Both the position numbers and the translations under genes were made by a program. Positions 19,244 to 31,300 of a stretch of DNA of 64,000 nt are shown piece by piece. Source of the stretch: Cunninghamia lanceolata (lineage: Eukaryota > Streptophyta > Pinopsida > Cupressales > Cupressaceae); the NCBI GenBank assembly GCA_027924645.1, contig BSBN01000354.1:10062001-10126000 (forward strand), written 5' to 3'. The notes beneath the pieces were generated by a model. It worked only from the letters and a program-made list of their open reading frames with translations, was not told the DNA's origin and searched no databases. Numbering within the stretch: the first letter of the stretch is position 1; each line of letters starts with the position of its first letter.

Positions 19244-21736
19244 CCAATGATACTGATTTCATCATGTTCTCAGACTGCAAAAATTTTCGGTCTTTAGGAT
19301 TCACCTAAATCATTCCTCCCACTTGGGGTTCAAACAACCCAACCCCCTTTTATAGGGATTCGTGTCTATTATCACTCTTTAAATAGAAAGGAGGCCCATA
19401 TATGTAGCAAAGAAAGCCACTTGGTATATTGGTAGATAGTGAAAATAGCAAGTAGGAGGTCAGGGGTTCGACCCCCACAAACCAATCTTTTAACAATCAA
19501 ACCACCACATGTGCCACGTGGCACCCAATCATTGGGCCACATGGCATTACATCATTCATCTATCAGTGACACGTGTCACGCTAGATTGGTCCACATCATC
19601 AGATCTGCCATGTCATCTGCGGACTCAGATGCTGCCATGTCATCTGCGGACTCAGATGCTGCCATCTGCCATGTGTCAACCTCTGGACCTGCCACGTCAA
19701 CAACTGCCATTGTGTCTGCCATGTCAGCATGCTGACATCATCATTGTATTGTCTAGTCAGTATGGTCAACCCTTAACTTTGACTAGCCATCTTGCTCGTA
19801 CGAGCTCCGATCGAGGCGAAATGAGTGGCGTCAGAATTGTGGGGATGAGCTCTTGACTTGGCATCATTTTTGCTTGGATTTGAGAAAATTAATTTTTAAC
19901 ATTTTTGAACGCATGATCCACCTGTTTGACCAAACCTTTCCAATGATATTGATTCCGTTAGGTTCAAACCACCCAACCCCCTTTTATAGGGATTTGTTTC
20001 TATTATCATTCTTTAAATAAAAAGGAAGCCCGTATGTGTAGCAAAGAAAGCCGCTTGGTATATTGGTGGAGAGTGAAAATAGCAAGGTTTGACCCCATTA
20101 ACTAACCTTGTAACAATCAAAATTTTTAGTTCTTTTGGATCCACCTGAATCATTCCTCCCTACTTGGGGTTCAAACCACCCGACCCCCTTTTATAAGGAT
20201 TCGTTTCTATTATCATTCTTTAAATAGAAAGGAGGCTCGTATATGTAGCAAAGAAAGCCACTTGGTATATGTGTGGAGAGTGAAAATAGGAAGTAGGAAG
20301 TCAGGGGTTCGACCCCCACAAACCAATCTTTTAACAATCATTGGGCCACATGGCATTACGTCATTCATCTGTCAATGACACGTGTCAAGATGGATTGGTC
20401 CACATGATCAGACCTGCCACGTCATCTGCTGATTCAGATGCCACCATCTGCCATGTGTCAACCTCTAGACCTACCACATCAACAACTGCGACTATGTTTG
20501 CCATGTCAGCATGCTGACGTCATTATTGTATTGTCTAGTCAGCATGGTCAACCCCCAACTTTGACCGGCCATATCTTGCTCATACAAGCTCCAATCGAGG
20601 CGAAACGAGTGGCGTTAGAATCATGGCGATGAGTTCTTCGACTTGGCATCATCTTTGCTTCAATTATAGACAATCAATTTTTCACATTTTTGAACACCTG
20701 ATTCACCTATTTTACCAAACCTTTGACTGCACATAACTTCTGCATAAGAACTCGTTTTGAGCCCGTTCAAGTTGCGTTAGGATCATGTCAGCGACCTCTT
20801 TCCAATGATATTGATTTCGTCAGGTTCAAACCACCCAACCCCCTTTTATAGGGATTTGTTTCTATTATCATTCTTTAAATAAAAAGGAAGCTCGTATGTG
20901 TAGCAAAGAAAGCCGCTTGGTATATTGGTGGAGAGTGAAAATAACAAGGTTTGACCCCACAAACTAACCTTGTAACAATCAAACCGCCACATGTGCCGCG
21001 CGGCACCTAATCATTAGGCCACATGGCATTACCTCATTCATCTATCAGTGACACGTGTCACGCTGGATTGGTCCACATCTTCAGACCTGCCATGTCATCT
21101 GTTGACTTAGATGGCGTCATCTACCATGTGTCAAGCTCTGGACCTACCATGTCAAATACTGCCACTGTATCTGCCATGTCAGCATGCTGATGTCATCATT
21201 GTACTGTCTAGTTGACATGGTCAACCCTCAACTTTGACAGGCCATATCTTGCTCGTACAAGCTCCGATCGAGGCGAAATGAGTGGTGTTGAAATCGTGGT
21301 GACGAGCTCTTCGACTTGACATTATTTTTGCTTGGATTTGAGACAATCAATTTTCACCTTTTTGAACGCTTCATTTGCCTGTTTGACTGAACATTTGACT
21401 ACACATAACTTCTGCATATGAACTCCTTTTGAGCTTGTTCAAGTTGCATCAGGATCCTGTCAGCGACCTCTTTCCAATGACGCTGATTCTGTTAGGTTCT
21501 CAGACTGCAAAATTTTAAGTTCTTCTATATCCATCTCGATCATTATTCCCCACTAGGGGTTCAAACCACCTGAACCCCCCTTTTATAGGGATTCGTTTCT
21601 ACTAACATTCTTTAAATAGAAAGGAGGCCCGTATATGTAGCAATGAAAATTGCTTGGTATATTGGTGGAGAGAGAAAATAGCAAGCAGGAGGTTAGGGGT
21701 TCGACCCCCACAAACCAACAATCAAACTGCCACATG

Positions 21737-21771
21737 TGCCACGTGGCACCCAATCATTGGGCCACGTGGCA
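21737..21771. promoter_or_regulatory. 35-nt G-box/CCAAT near-palindrome (representative satellite copy)
   Basis: The arms TGCCACGTGG and CCACGTGGCA are exact inverted copies. Inside them CCCAAT faces ATTGGG, leaving a two-base bulge and a one-base centre. Each outer arm holds a CACGTG core (21740-21745 and 21763-21768). The same structure, with variable CG decay, follows the tRNA-like segment in most units. It could bind bHLH/bZIP and CCAAT factors or extrude as a cruciform. Confidence 0.6.
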
Positions 21772-21938
21772 TTACTTCATTCTTCCTCCAGTGACACGTG
21801 TCATGCTGGATTCGTCCACATCTTCAGGCCTGCCACGTCATCTGCTGACTCAGATGTCGCCATCTACCACGTGTGAAGCTCTAGACCTGCCTCGTCAACA
21901 ATTGCCACTATGTCTGCTATGTTAGCATGTTGACGTCA
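21740..21938. promoter_or_regulatory. Cluster of six ACGT cores (representative satellite copy)
   Basis: Within 200 bp this C-type unit holds CACGTG at 21740, 21763, 21795 and 21868, CACGTCA at 21834 and TGACGTCA at 21931. ACGT is the core of plant bZIP sites, and CACGTG also serves bHLH factors. Other units keep the same positions as ACGT or as decayed ATGT or ACAT forms. Binding is inferred from motif shape only. Confidence 0.55.
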
Positions 21939-24900
21939 TCATTGTACTATCTAATCAGCATGGTCAACCTTCAAATTTGACAGGCCATATCTTGCTCGTA
22001 TGAGCTCCGATCGAGGCGAAACGAGCGGCATCAAAATCGTGATGATGAGCTCTTCGACTTGGCATCATTTTTGCTTGGATTTGAGACAATTATTTTTTCA
22101 CCTTTTTGAATGCTTGATTTGCCTGTTTGACTAAACTTTTGACTGCATATAACTTCTGCATACGAATTCCTTTTGAGCCCATTCAAGTTGCGTTAGGATT
22201 GTGTGAGAAACTACTTTCCAATGATGCTGATTCCGTCATGTTCTTAGACTGCAAAATTTTTCAGTCTTCTGGATCCACCTGGATCATTCCTCCCTAATTA
22301 GGGTTCTAACCACTTGACCCTCTTTTATAGGGATTCATTTTTATTATCATTTTTTAAATAGAAAGGAGGCATGTATATGTCGCAATGAAAGCCGTTTGGT
22401 ATATTGCTGGAAACTGCAAATAGCAAGCAGGAGGTTAGGGGTTCAACCCCCACAAACCAATCTTTTAACAATCAAACTGCCACATGTGCCATATGTCACC
22501 CAATCATTGGGCCACGTGGCATTACCTCATTCATCCATCAGTGACATGTGTCACGCTGGATTAGTCCACATCATCAGACCTACCACGTCATCTGCTGACT
22601 CAGATGCCACCATCTGCCAAGTGTCCACCTCTAGACCTGCCACGTCAACAACTGCCACTGTGTCTGCCATGTCAGCATGCTGACGCCATCATTGTATTGT
22701 CTAGTCAGCAACCCTCAACTTTGACCAGCCATATCTTGCTCGTACGAGCTCCGATCGAGGCGAAATGAGCAGCATCGGAATCGTGTCGACGAGCTCTTCA
22801 AGTTGGCATCATTTTGCTTGGATTTGAGAAAATAAAATTTTTACCTTTTTGAACACCTGATTCACCTGTTTGACCACACCTTTGACTGCGCATAACTTCT
22901 GTATATGAACTCCTTTTGAGCCCGTTCAAGTTGTGTTAGGATCGTGTTAGCGACCTCTTTCCAATGATGTTGATTCCGTTAGGTTCTAAGACTAAAATTT
23001 TTAGTTCTTCTTGATCCACCTGAATCATTCCTCCCTACTTGGGGTTCAAACCATCCGACCTACTTTTATAGGGATTTGTTTCAATTCTCATTCTTTAAAT
23101 AGAAAGGAGGCCTATATATGTGGCAAAGAAAGCCGCTTGGTATATTGGTGGAGAGTGAAAATAGGAAGCAACAGGTTAGGGGTTCGACCCCCAAAAACCA
23201 ATCTTTTAACAATCAAACCGCCACATGTGCCACGTGGCACCTAATCATTGGGCCACGTGGCATTACCTCATTCATCCGTCGTGACATGTGTCATGATGGA
23301 TTGGTCCACATGATCAGACCTGCCACGTCATCTGTTGACTCAGATGTCGCCATCTACCATGTGTTAACCTCTAGACCTGCCACATCAACAACTGCCACTA
23401 TGTCTACCATGTCAGCATGCTGACATCATTATTGTATTGTCTAGTCAGTATGGTCAACCCTCAATTTTGACCTGCCATATCTTTCTCGTACTAGCTCCGT
23501 TCGAGGTGAAACGAGTGGCGTCGGAATCATGGCGACAAGCTCTTCGACTTGGCATCATTTTTGGTTAGATTTTAAATAATCAATTTTCACCTTTTCGAAC
23601 GCCTGATTCACCTGTTTGATCAAACCTTTGACTGCACATAACTTTTGTATACGAACTCCTTTTGAGTCTGTTCAAGTTGCGTTAGGATCGTGTCGACGAC
23701 CTCTTTCCAATGATGTTGATTCTGTCAGGTTCAAACCACCCGACCCCTTTTTATATGTAGCATAGAAAACTGCTTGGTATATTGGTTGAGAGTGAAAATA
23801 GCAAGGTTCAACCCTACAAACCAACCTTTTAACAATCAAACCGCCACATGTGCCATGTGGCACCTAATCATTAGGCCACATGGCATTACCTCATTCATTC
23901 ATCAGTGACACGTGTCATGCTGGATTGGTCCACATCTTTAGACCTGCCACATCATCTGCTGACTCAGATGCCACCATCTGCCACGTGTCAACCTCTGGAC
24001 CTACCACGTCAACAACTGCCACTGTGTCTACCATGTTAGCATGCTAATGTCATCATTGTACTGTATAGTCAACATGGTCAACCCTCAACTTTGACCAGCC
24101 AAATCTTGCTAGTACGAGCTCCGATTGAGGTGAAACGAGCGGCGTCTAAATCATGGCGACGAGCTTTTTGACTTGGCATCATTTTTGCTTAGATTTGAGA
24201 TAGTCAATTTTTCACCTTTTTAAATGTCTGATTCACCTGCTTGACCGAACATTTGACTATACATAACTTCTGCATACGAACTCCTTTTGAGCCCATTCAA
24301 GTTGCGTTAAGATCATGTCAGCGACCTCTTTCCAATGATGCTGATTCCATTAGGTTTTCAGACTATAAAATTTTTAGTTCTTCAATATCTATTTGGATCA
24401 TTATTCCCCATTGGGGGTTCAAACCACCCGACCCCCTTTTATAGGGATTCATTTCTATTATCATTCTTTAAATAGAAAGGAGGCCCATATATGTAGTAAT
24501 GAAAGCCTCTTGGTATATTGGTGAAGAGTGAAAATAGCAAGCAGGAGGTCAGGGGTTCGATCCCCACAAACTAACTTTTTGACAATCAAACTGCCATATG
24601 TGCCACGTGGCACCCAATCATTAGGCCACGTGGTATTACCTCATTCTTCCGTCAGTGACATGTGTCACGTTGGATTGGTCCACATCTTCAGACATTCCAC
24701 GTCATCTGTTGACTCTGATTCCACCATCTGTCACGTGTCAAACTCTGGACCTACCACGTCAACAACTACCACTGTGTCTGCCATGTCAGCATGTTGATGT
24801 CATCATTGTACTGTCTAGTCGACATGGTCAATCTTCAACTTTGATCGGCCATATTTTGCTCCTACGAGCTCCGATCGAGGCAAAATGAACGGCGTCAAAA

Positions 24901-27900
24901 TCATGGCGACGATCTTTTCGTCTTCACATCATTTTTTTTTGGATTTGAGACAGTCAAATTTTCACCTTTTTGAACGCCTGACTCGCCTGTTTGACCAAAC
25001 CTTTGACTGCACATAACTTCTGCATATGAACTCTTTTTGAGCCCATTCAAATTGCATCAGGATCGTGTCAGCGACCTCTTTCCAATGATTCGTTTCTATT
25101 ATCATTCATTAAATAGAAATGAGGCCCGTATATGTAGCAAAGAAAGCTGCTTGGTATATTGGTGGAGAGTGAAAAAAGCAAGCAGGAGGTAAGGGGTTCG
25201 ACCCCCACAAACCAAACTTTAAACAATCAAACCGCCACATGTGCCACGTGGCACCCAATCATTCAGCTACGCCAACAATTGCCACTGTGTCTACCTTGTT
25301 AGCATGTTGACGTCATCATTGTACTATCTAGTCAACATGGTCAACCCTCAACTCTGACCAGCCATATCTTGCTCGTACGAGCTCTGATCGAGGTGAAACA
25401 AGCAACGTCAAAATCGTGGCGACGAGCTCTTTGACTTGGCATCATTTTTGCTTGGATTTGAGACAATCAATTTGTCACCTTTTCGAATGCCTGATTCACC
25501 TGTTTGACTGAACCTTTGACTACACATAACTTCTGCATACGAACTCCTTTTGAGCCCTTTTATAGGGACTTGTTTCTATTATCATTTTTTAAATAGAAAG
25601 GAGGCTCATATATTTAGCAGTGAAAGCCGCTTGGTATATTGGTGGAGAATGAAAATAGGAAGCAGGAGGTTAGGGGTTCGATCCCCAAAAACCAACCTTT
25701 TAATAGGCAAATCGCCACATGTGCCACATGGCACCCAATCATTCAGCCACGTGTCATTCACTCTTTGTCCATCAGTGACACGTGTCACACTGTATTGGTA
25801 CACATCTTCGAACCTGCCACGTCATCTGTTGAGTCAGATGCTGCCATCTACCACGTGTCAACATATGGACCTGCCACGCCAACAACTGCCACTATGTCTG
25901 CCATGTCAGCATGATGACATCATCATTATACTGTCTAGTCGGCATGGTCAACCCTCAACTTTGACCGGCTATATCTTGATCGTACGAGCTCCGATCAAGG
26001 CGAAACAACCGGCATCAGAATCATGGCGACGAGCTCTTTGACTTGGCATCATTTTTGCTTGGATTTGAGACAATAAAATTTTCACCTTTTTGAATACATG
26101 ATTCGCCTGTTTGACCGAACCTTTGACTGCACATAACTTCTGCTTACAAACTCCTTTTGAGCCTGTTCAAGTTGCGTTAGGATCATGCTAGCGACCTCTT
26201 TCCAATGACGCTGATTTTATCAGGTTCTGAGACTGTAAAATTTTTAGGTCTTCTGGATCCATTTAGATCATTCCTTCTCACTGGGGGTTCAAACCACCCG
26301 ACCCCCTTTTATAGGGATTCGTTTCAATTATCATTCTTTAAATAGAAAGGAAGCCCGTATATGTAGCAAAGAAAGACGCTTGGTATATTGGTGGAGAGTG
26401 AAAATAGCAAGGTTCGACCCCACAAACCAACCTTTTAACAATCATTAGGCCACATGGCATTACCTCATTCATCTGTCAATGACACGTGTCACGCTGGATT
26501 GGTCCACATCTTCAGACCTGCTACGTCATCTACTGAATCAGATGTTGCCATCTACCACGTGTCAACCTCTGGATCTACCACATCAACAACTGCCATTGTG
26601 TCTTTCATGTCAGCATTCTGATGTCATCATTGTACTATCTAGTCGACATGGTCAACCCTCAACTTTGACCAGCCATATCTTGCTCGTACGAGCTCCGATT
26701 GAGGCGAAATGAGCGGCGTCGAAATCGTGGCGATGAGCTCTTCGACTGGCATCATTTTTGCTTAGATTTAAGAAAATCAATTTTTTGACCTTTTTGAATG
26801 CCTAATTCACCTGTTTGACTGAACATTTGACTGCACATAATTTCTGCATACGCACTCCTTTTGAGCCCATTCAAGTTGCGCGAGGATCATGTCAACGACC
26901 TCTTTATAATGATGCTGATTCTGTCATGTTCTGAGACTCCAAAATTTTTAATTCTTCTGTATCCATCTGGATTATTATTCTCCACCGAGGGTTCAAACCA
27001 TCGGACCCCCTTTTATAGGGATTTCTTTTCTATTATCATTTTTAAATAGAAAGGAGGCCCGTATATGTGGCTAGGAAAACTGCTTGATATATTGGTGGAG
27101 AATAAAAATAGCAAGCAGGCGGTTAGGGGTTTGACCCCCACAAACCAACTTTTTAACAATCAAACTGCTACATGTTGCCTGTGGCACCCAATCATTGGGC
27201 CACGTGGCATTACCTCATTCTTTCGTCAGTGACACGTGCCACACTGGATTGGTCCACATGTTCAGACCTGCCACGTTATTTGCTGACCCACATGCCACCA
27301 TCTGCCATGTGGCAAATTTTGGACCTGCCACATCAACAACTGCCACTGTGTCTGCCATGTCAGCATGTTGACATCATCATTGTACTATCTAGTCAGCATG
27401 GTCAACCCTTAACTTTGACTTGCCATATCTTGCTCGTACGATCTCTGATCGAGGCGAAATGAGTAGCGTCAAAATTGTGGCAACGAGCTCTTCGACTTGG
27501 CATCATTTTTGCTTAGATTTGAGACAATCAATTTTTGGCCTTTTTGAACACTTGATTCACCTGTTTGACCAAACCTTTGACTGCACATAACTTCTGCATA
27601 CAAACTCCTTTTGAGCCCGTTCAAGTTGCGTAAGGATCGTGTTAGCGACGTCTTTCCAATGATACTAATTCCATCAAGTTCTATGACTATAAAATTTTTA
27701 GTTCTTCTAGATCCACCTGAATCATTCCTCCCCACTTGGGTTTCAAACAACCTGACCCCCTTTTATAGGGATTCTTTCTATTATCATTCTTTAAATAGAA
27801 AGGAGGCCCGTATATGTAGCAAAGAATGTCACTTCGTATATTGGTGGAGAGTGAAAATAGGAAGCAGGAGGTCAGGGATTCGACCCCCACAAGCCAATCT

Positions 27901-28394
27901 TTTAACAATCAAACCACCACGTGGCACCCAATCATTAGGCCACGTGGCATTACCTCATTCTTCCGTCAATGAAACGTGTCACGCTGGATTGGTCCACATC
28001 ATTAGACCTGCCATGTCATCTAGTGATTTAGATGCCACCATCTACCATGTGTCAACCTTTGGACTGCCATGTCAACAACTGCCACTATGTCCGCCATGTC
28101 AGTATGCTAACGTCATTATTGTACTGTCTAGTCAGCATGGTTAACCCTCAACTTTGACCGGCCATATCTTACTCGTATGAGGTCTGAATTAGGCAAAACG
28201 AGCGGCGTCGAAATCGTGACGATGAGCTCTTTGACTTGGCATCATTTTTGCTTAGATTTGAGACAATCAATTTTTCACCTTTTTGAACACCTCATTCGAA
28301 TGTTTGACCGAACCTTTGACTGCACATAACTACTGCATACGAACTCCTTTTGAGACTGTTCAAGTTATGTTAGGATCGTGTCAGCAACCTCTTT

Positions 28395-31300
28395 CCAATG
28401 ATGTTGATTTCGTCATGTTCTCAGACTGCAAAAATTTTCGGTCTTCTGGATCCACCTGGATCATTCCTCCCCACTTGGGGTTCAAACCACTCGACTCCAT
28501 TTTATAGGGATTCATTTCTATTATCATTCCTCCCCAGTTGGGGTTCTAACCACTTGACCCCCTTTTATAGGGATTTGTTTCTATTATCATTCTTTAAATA
28601 GAAAGGAGGCACGTATATGTAGCAAAGAAAGTCATTTGGTATATTCCTGTAAAGTGAAAATAGCAAGCAGGAGGTTAGGGGTTCAACCCCCACAAACCAA
28701 TCTTTTAACAATCAAACCGCCACATGTGGCACGTGGCACCGAATCATTGGGCTACATGGCGTTACCTCATTCCTCCATGAGTGACACGTGTCACGCTGGA
28801 TTAGTCCACATCATCAGACTTGCCACGTCATCTGTTGACTCAGATGTCGCCATCTGCTGTGTGTCAACCTCTAGAGCTACCACGTCAACAACTACCACTA
28901 TGTCTGCCATGTCAACATGCTGACATCATCATTGTATTTTCTAGTCAGCGTGGTCAACCAACAACTTTGACCGACCATATCTTGCTCGTACGAGCTTCGA
29001 TCGAGGTGAAATGAGTGGCGTCAGAATTGTGACGACGAGTTCTTTGACTTGGTATCATTTTTGCTTGGATTTGAGACAATCAAATTTTCACCTTTTTGAA
29101 CACCTAATTCACCTGTTTGACCAATCCTTTGACTACACATAACTTCTGCATACGAACTCCTTTTGAGCCTGTTGAAGTTGCATCAGGATCATGTGAGTGA
29201 CCTCTTTCCAATGATGTTGATTCCATCAGGTTCTAAGACTGTAAAATTTTTAGTTGTTCTGTATCAACCTGGATCATTCCTCCTCATTGGGGGTTCGAAC
29301 CACCTGACCCCCTTTTATATGGATTCGTTTCTATTATCATTCATTAAATAGAAAGGAGGCCCGTATATGTAGCAAAGAAAGCCGCTTGGTATATTTGTGG
29401 AGAGTGAAAAAAAGTAAGCAGGAGGTCCAAGGTTCGACTCCCACAAACCAACCTTTTAACAATCAAACTGCCACATGGGCCATGTGGCACCCAATCATTG
29501 GGCCATGTGGCATTACCTCATTCGTCTGTCAGTGACACGTGTCACACTGGATTGGTCCAGATCTTCAGACCTGCCATGTCATCTACTAACTCAGATGTCG
29601 CCATTTTCCACATGTCAAACTCTAAATCTGTCACGTAAACAATTACCACTGTGTCTGCCATGTTAGCATGTTGATGTCATCATTGTACTATCTAGTCAGC
29701 ATGGTCATCTCTCAACTTCGACCAGTAATATCTTGCTTGTACAAGCTCTGACAGAGGCGAAACAAGCGGCGTTGGAATTGATGGCGACGAGCTCTTCGAC
29801 TTGGCATCATTTTTGCTTGGATTTGAGACAATCAATTTTTCACCTTTTCGAACTCCTGATTCGCCTATTTGACCGAACTTTTGACTGCACATAACTTCTG
29901 CATACGAACTCGTTTTGAGCCCATTCAAATTGTGTCAGGATCGTGTCAGCGACCTCTTTCCAATGATGTTGATTCCATTAGGTTCTGAGACTGCAAGATT
30001 TTTAGGTCTTCTGGATCCACATAGATCATTCCTCCCCACTAGGGTTTCAAACCACCTGATCCTCGTTTATAGGGATTTATTTCTATTATTATTCTTTAAA
30101 TAGAAAGGAGGCCCGTATATGTAGCAATGAAAGCTGCTTGGTATAATGGTGGAGAGTGAAAATAGGAAGCATGATGTCAGGGGTTTGACCCCCACAAACC
30201 AACCTTTTAACAAGCAACTTGTCACATGTGCCACTTCACACCCAATCATGTGGCCACGTGGCATTTGTTCATTCATCTATCAGTGACACGTGTCATTCTG
30301 CCTTGGTCCACATCTTCAAACCTACCACATCATCTGTTGAGTCAGATGTCGCTATCTGGCACGTGTCAACATTTGGACCTGGCACGTGTTGAGTTAGATT
30401 GGTCAACCCTCAACTTTGACTGGCCATATCTTGCTCATACGAGCTCTGATCAAGGCGAAATGAGCTGCATCAGAATCGTGGCGATGAGCTCTTCGACTTG
30501 GCGTCATTTTTGCTTGGATTTGAGACAATAAAATTTTCACCTTTTTGAACGCATGATTCCCTTGTTTGACTTAACCTTTGACTACACATAACTTCTGCAT
30601 ACAAACTCCTTTTGAGCCCGTTCAAGTTGCGTCAGGATCGTGCCAGTGACCTTTTTCCAATGACGCTGATTCCATTAGGTTCTGAGACTGCAAAATTTTT
30701 AGGTCTTCTGGATCCATTTAGATCATTCCTTCCCACTAGGGGTTTAAACCACCCGGCCCCCTTTTATAGGGATTTGTTTTTATTATCATACTTTAATTAG
30801 AAAGGAAGCCCGTATATGTAGCAAAGATAGCCGCATGGTATATTGGTGGAGAGTGAAAATAGCAAGGTTCGACCCCATAAACCAACCTTTTAACAATCAA
30901 ACCGCCACATGGCATTACCTCATTCGTCTGTCAGTGACACGTGTCACATTGGATTAGTCCACATCTTCAGATGTGCCATGTCATCTTCTCCCTCAGATGC
31001 CACCATCTGCCATGTGTCAACCTATGGACCTAACACATCAACAACTGCCACTATGTCTGTCATGTCAGCGTGTTGATGTCATCATTGTACTGTCTAGTCG
31101 ACATGGTCAACCTTCAACTTTAACCGGCCATATCTTGCTCTTACAAGCTCTGATTGAGGCGAAACGAGTAGCGTCGAAATCATGGCGACAAGCTCTTCGA
31201 CTAGACATCATTTTTGCTTGGATTTGAGACAATCAAATTTTCACCTTTTTGAACGCCTGATTCACCTGTTTGACCGAACCTTTGACTGCACATAACTTCT

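Larger units (their letters stand above)
19244..28394. repeat. Satellite block II-a: units D,B,F,B,C,D,F,B,C,E,A,B,C,F
   Basis: Unit landmarks: 19244, 19940, about 20116 (partial), 20802, 21474, 22218, 22961, 23707, 24332, 25082 (truncated), about 25557 (truncated), 26202, 26906 and 27656. Type F (20116, 22961, 27656) has an E-like head with a D-like body and occurs only in this stretch. The five-type order is disturbed here, with short B units at 19940, 20802 and 23707 lacking about 100 bp or more of the head. An exact 27-bp duplication lies at 19606-19659. No gene is present; short open frames here are translations of repeat sequence. Confidence 0.9.
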
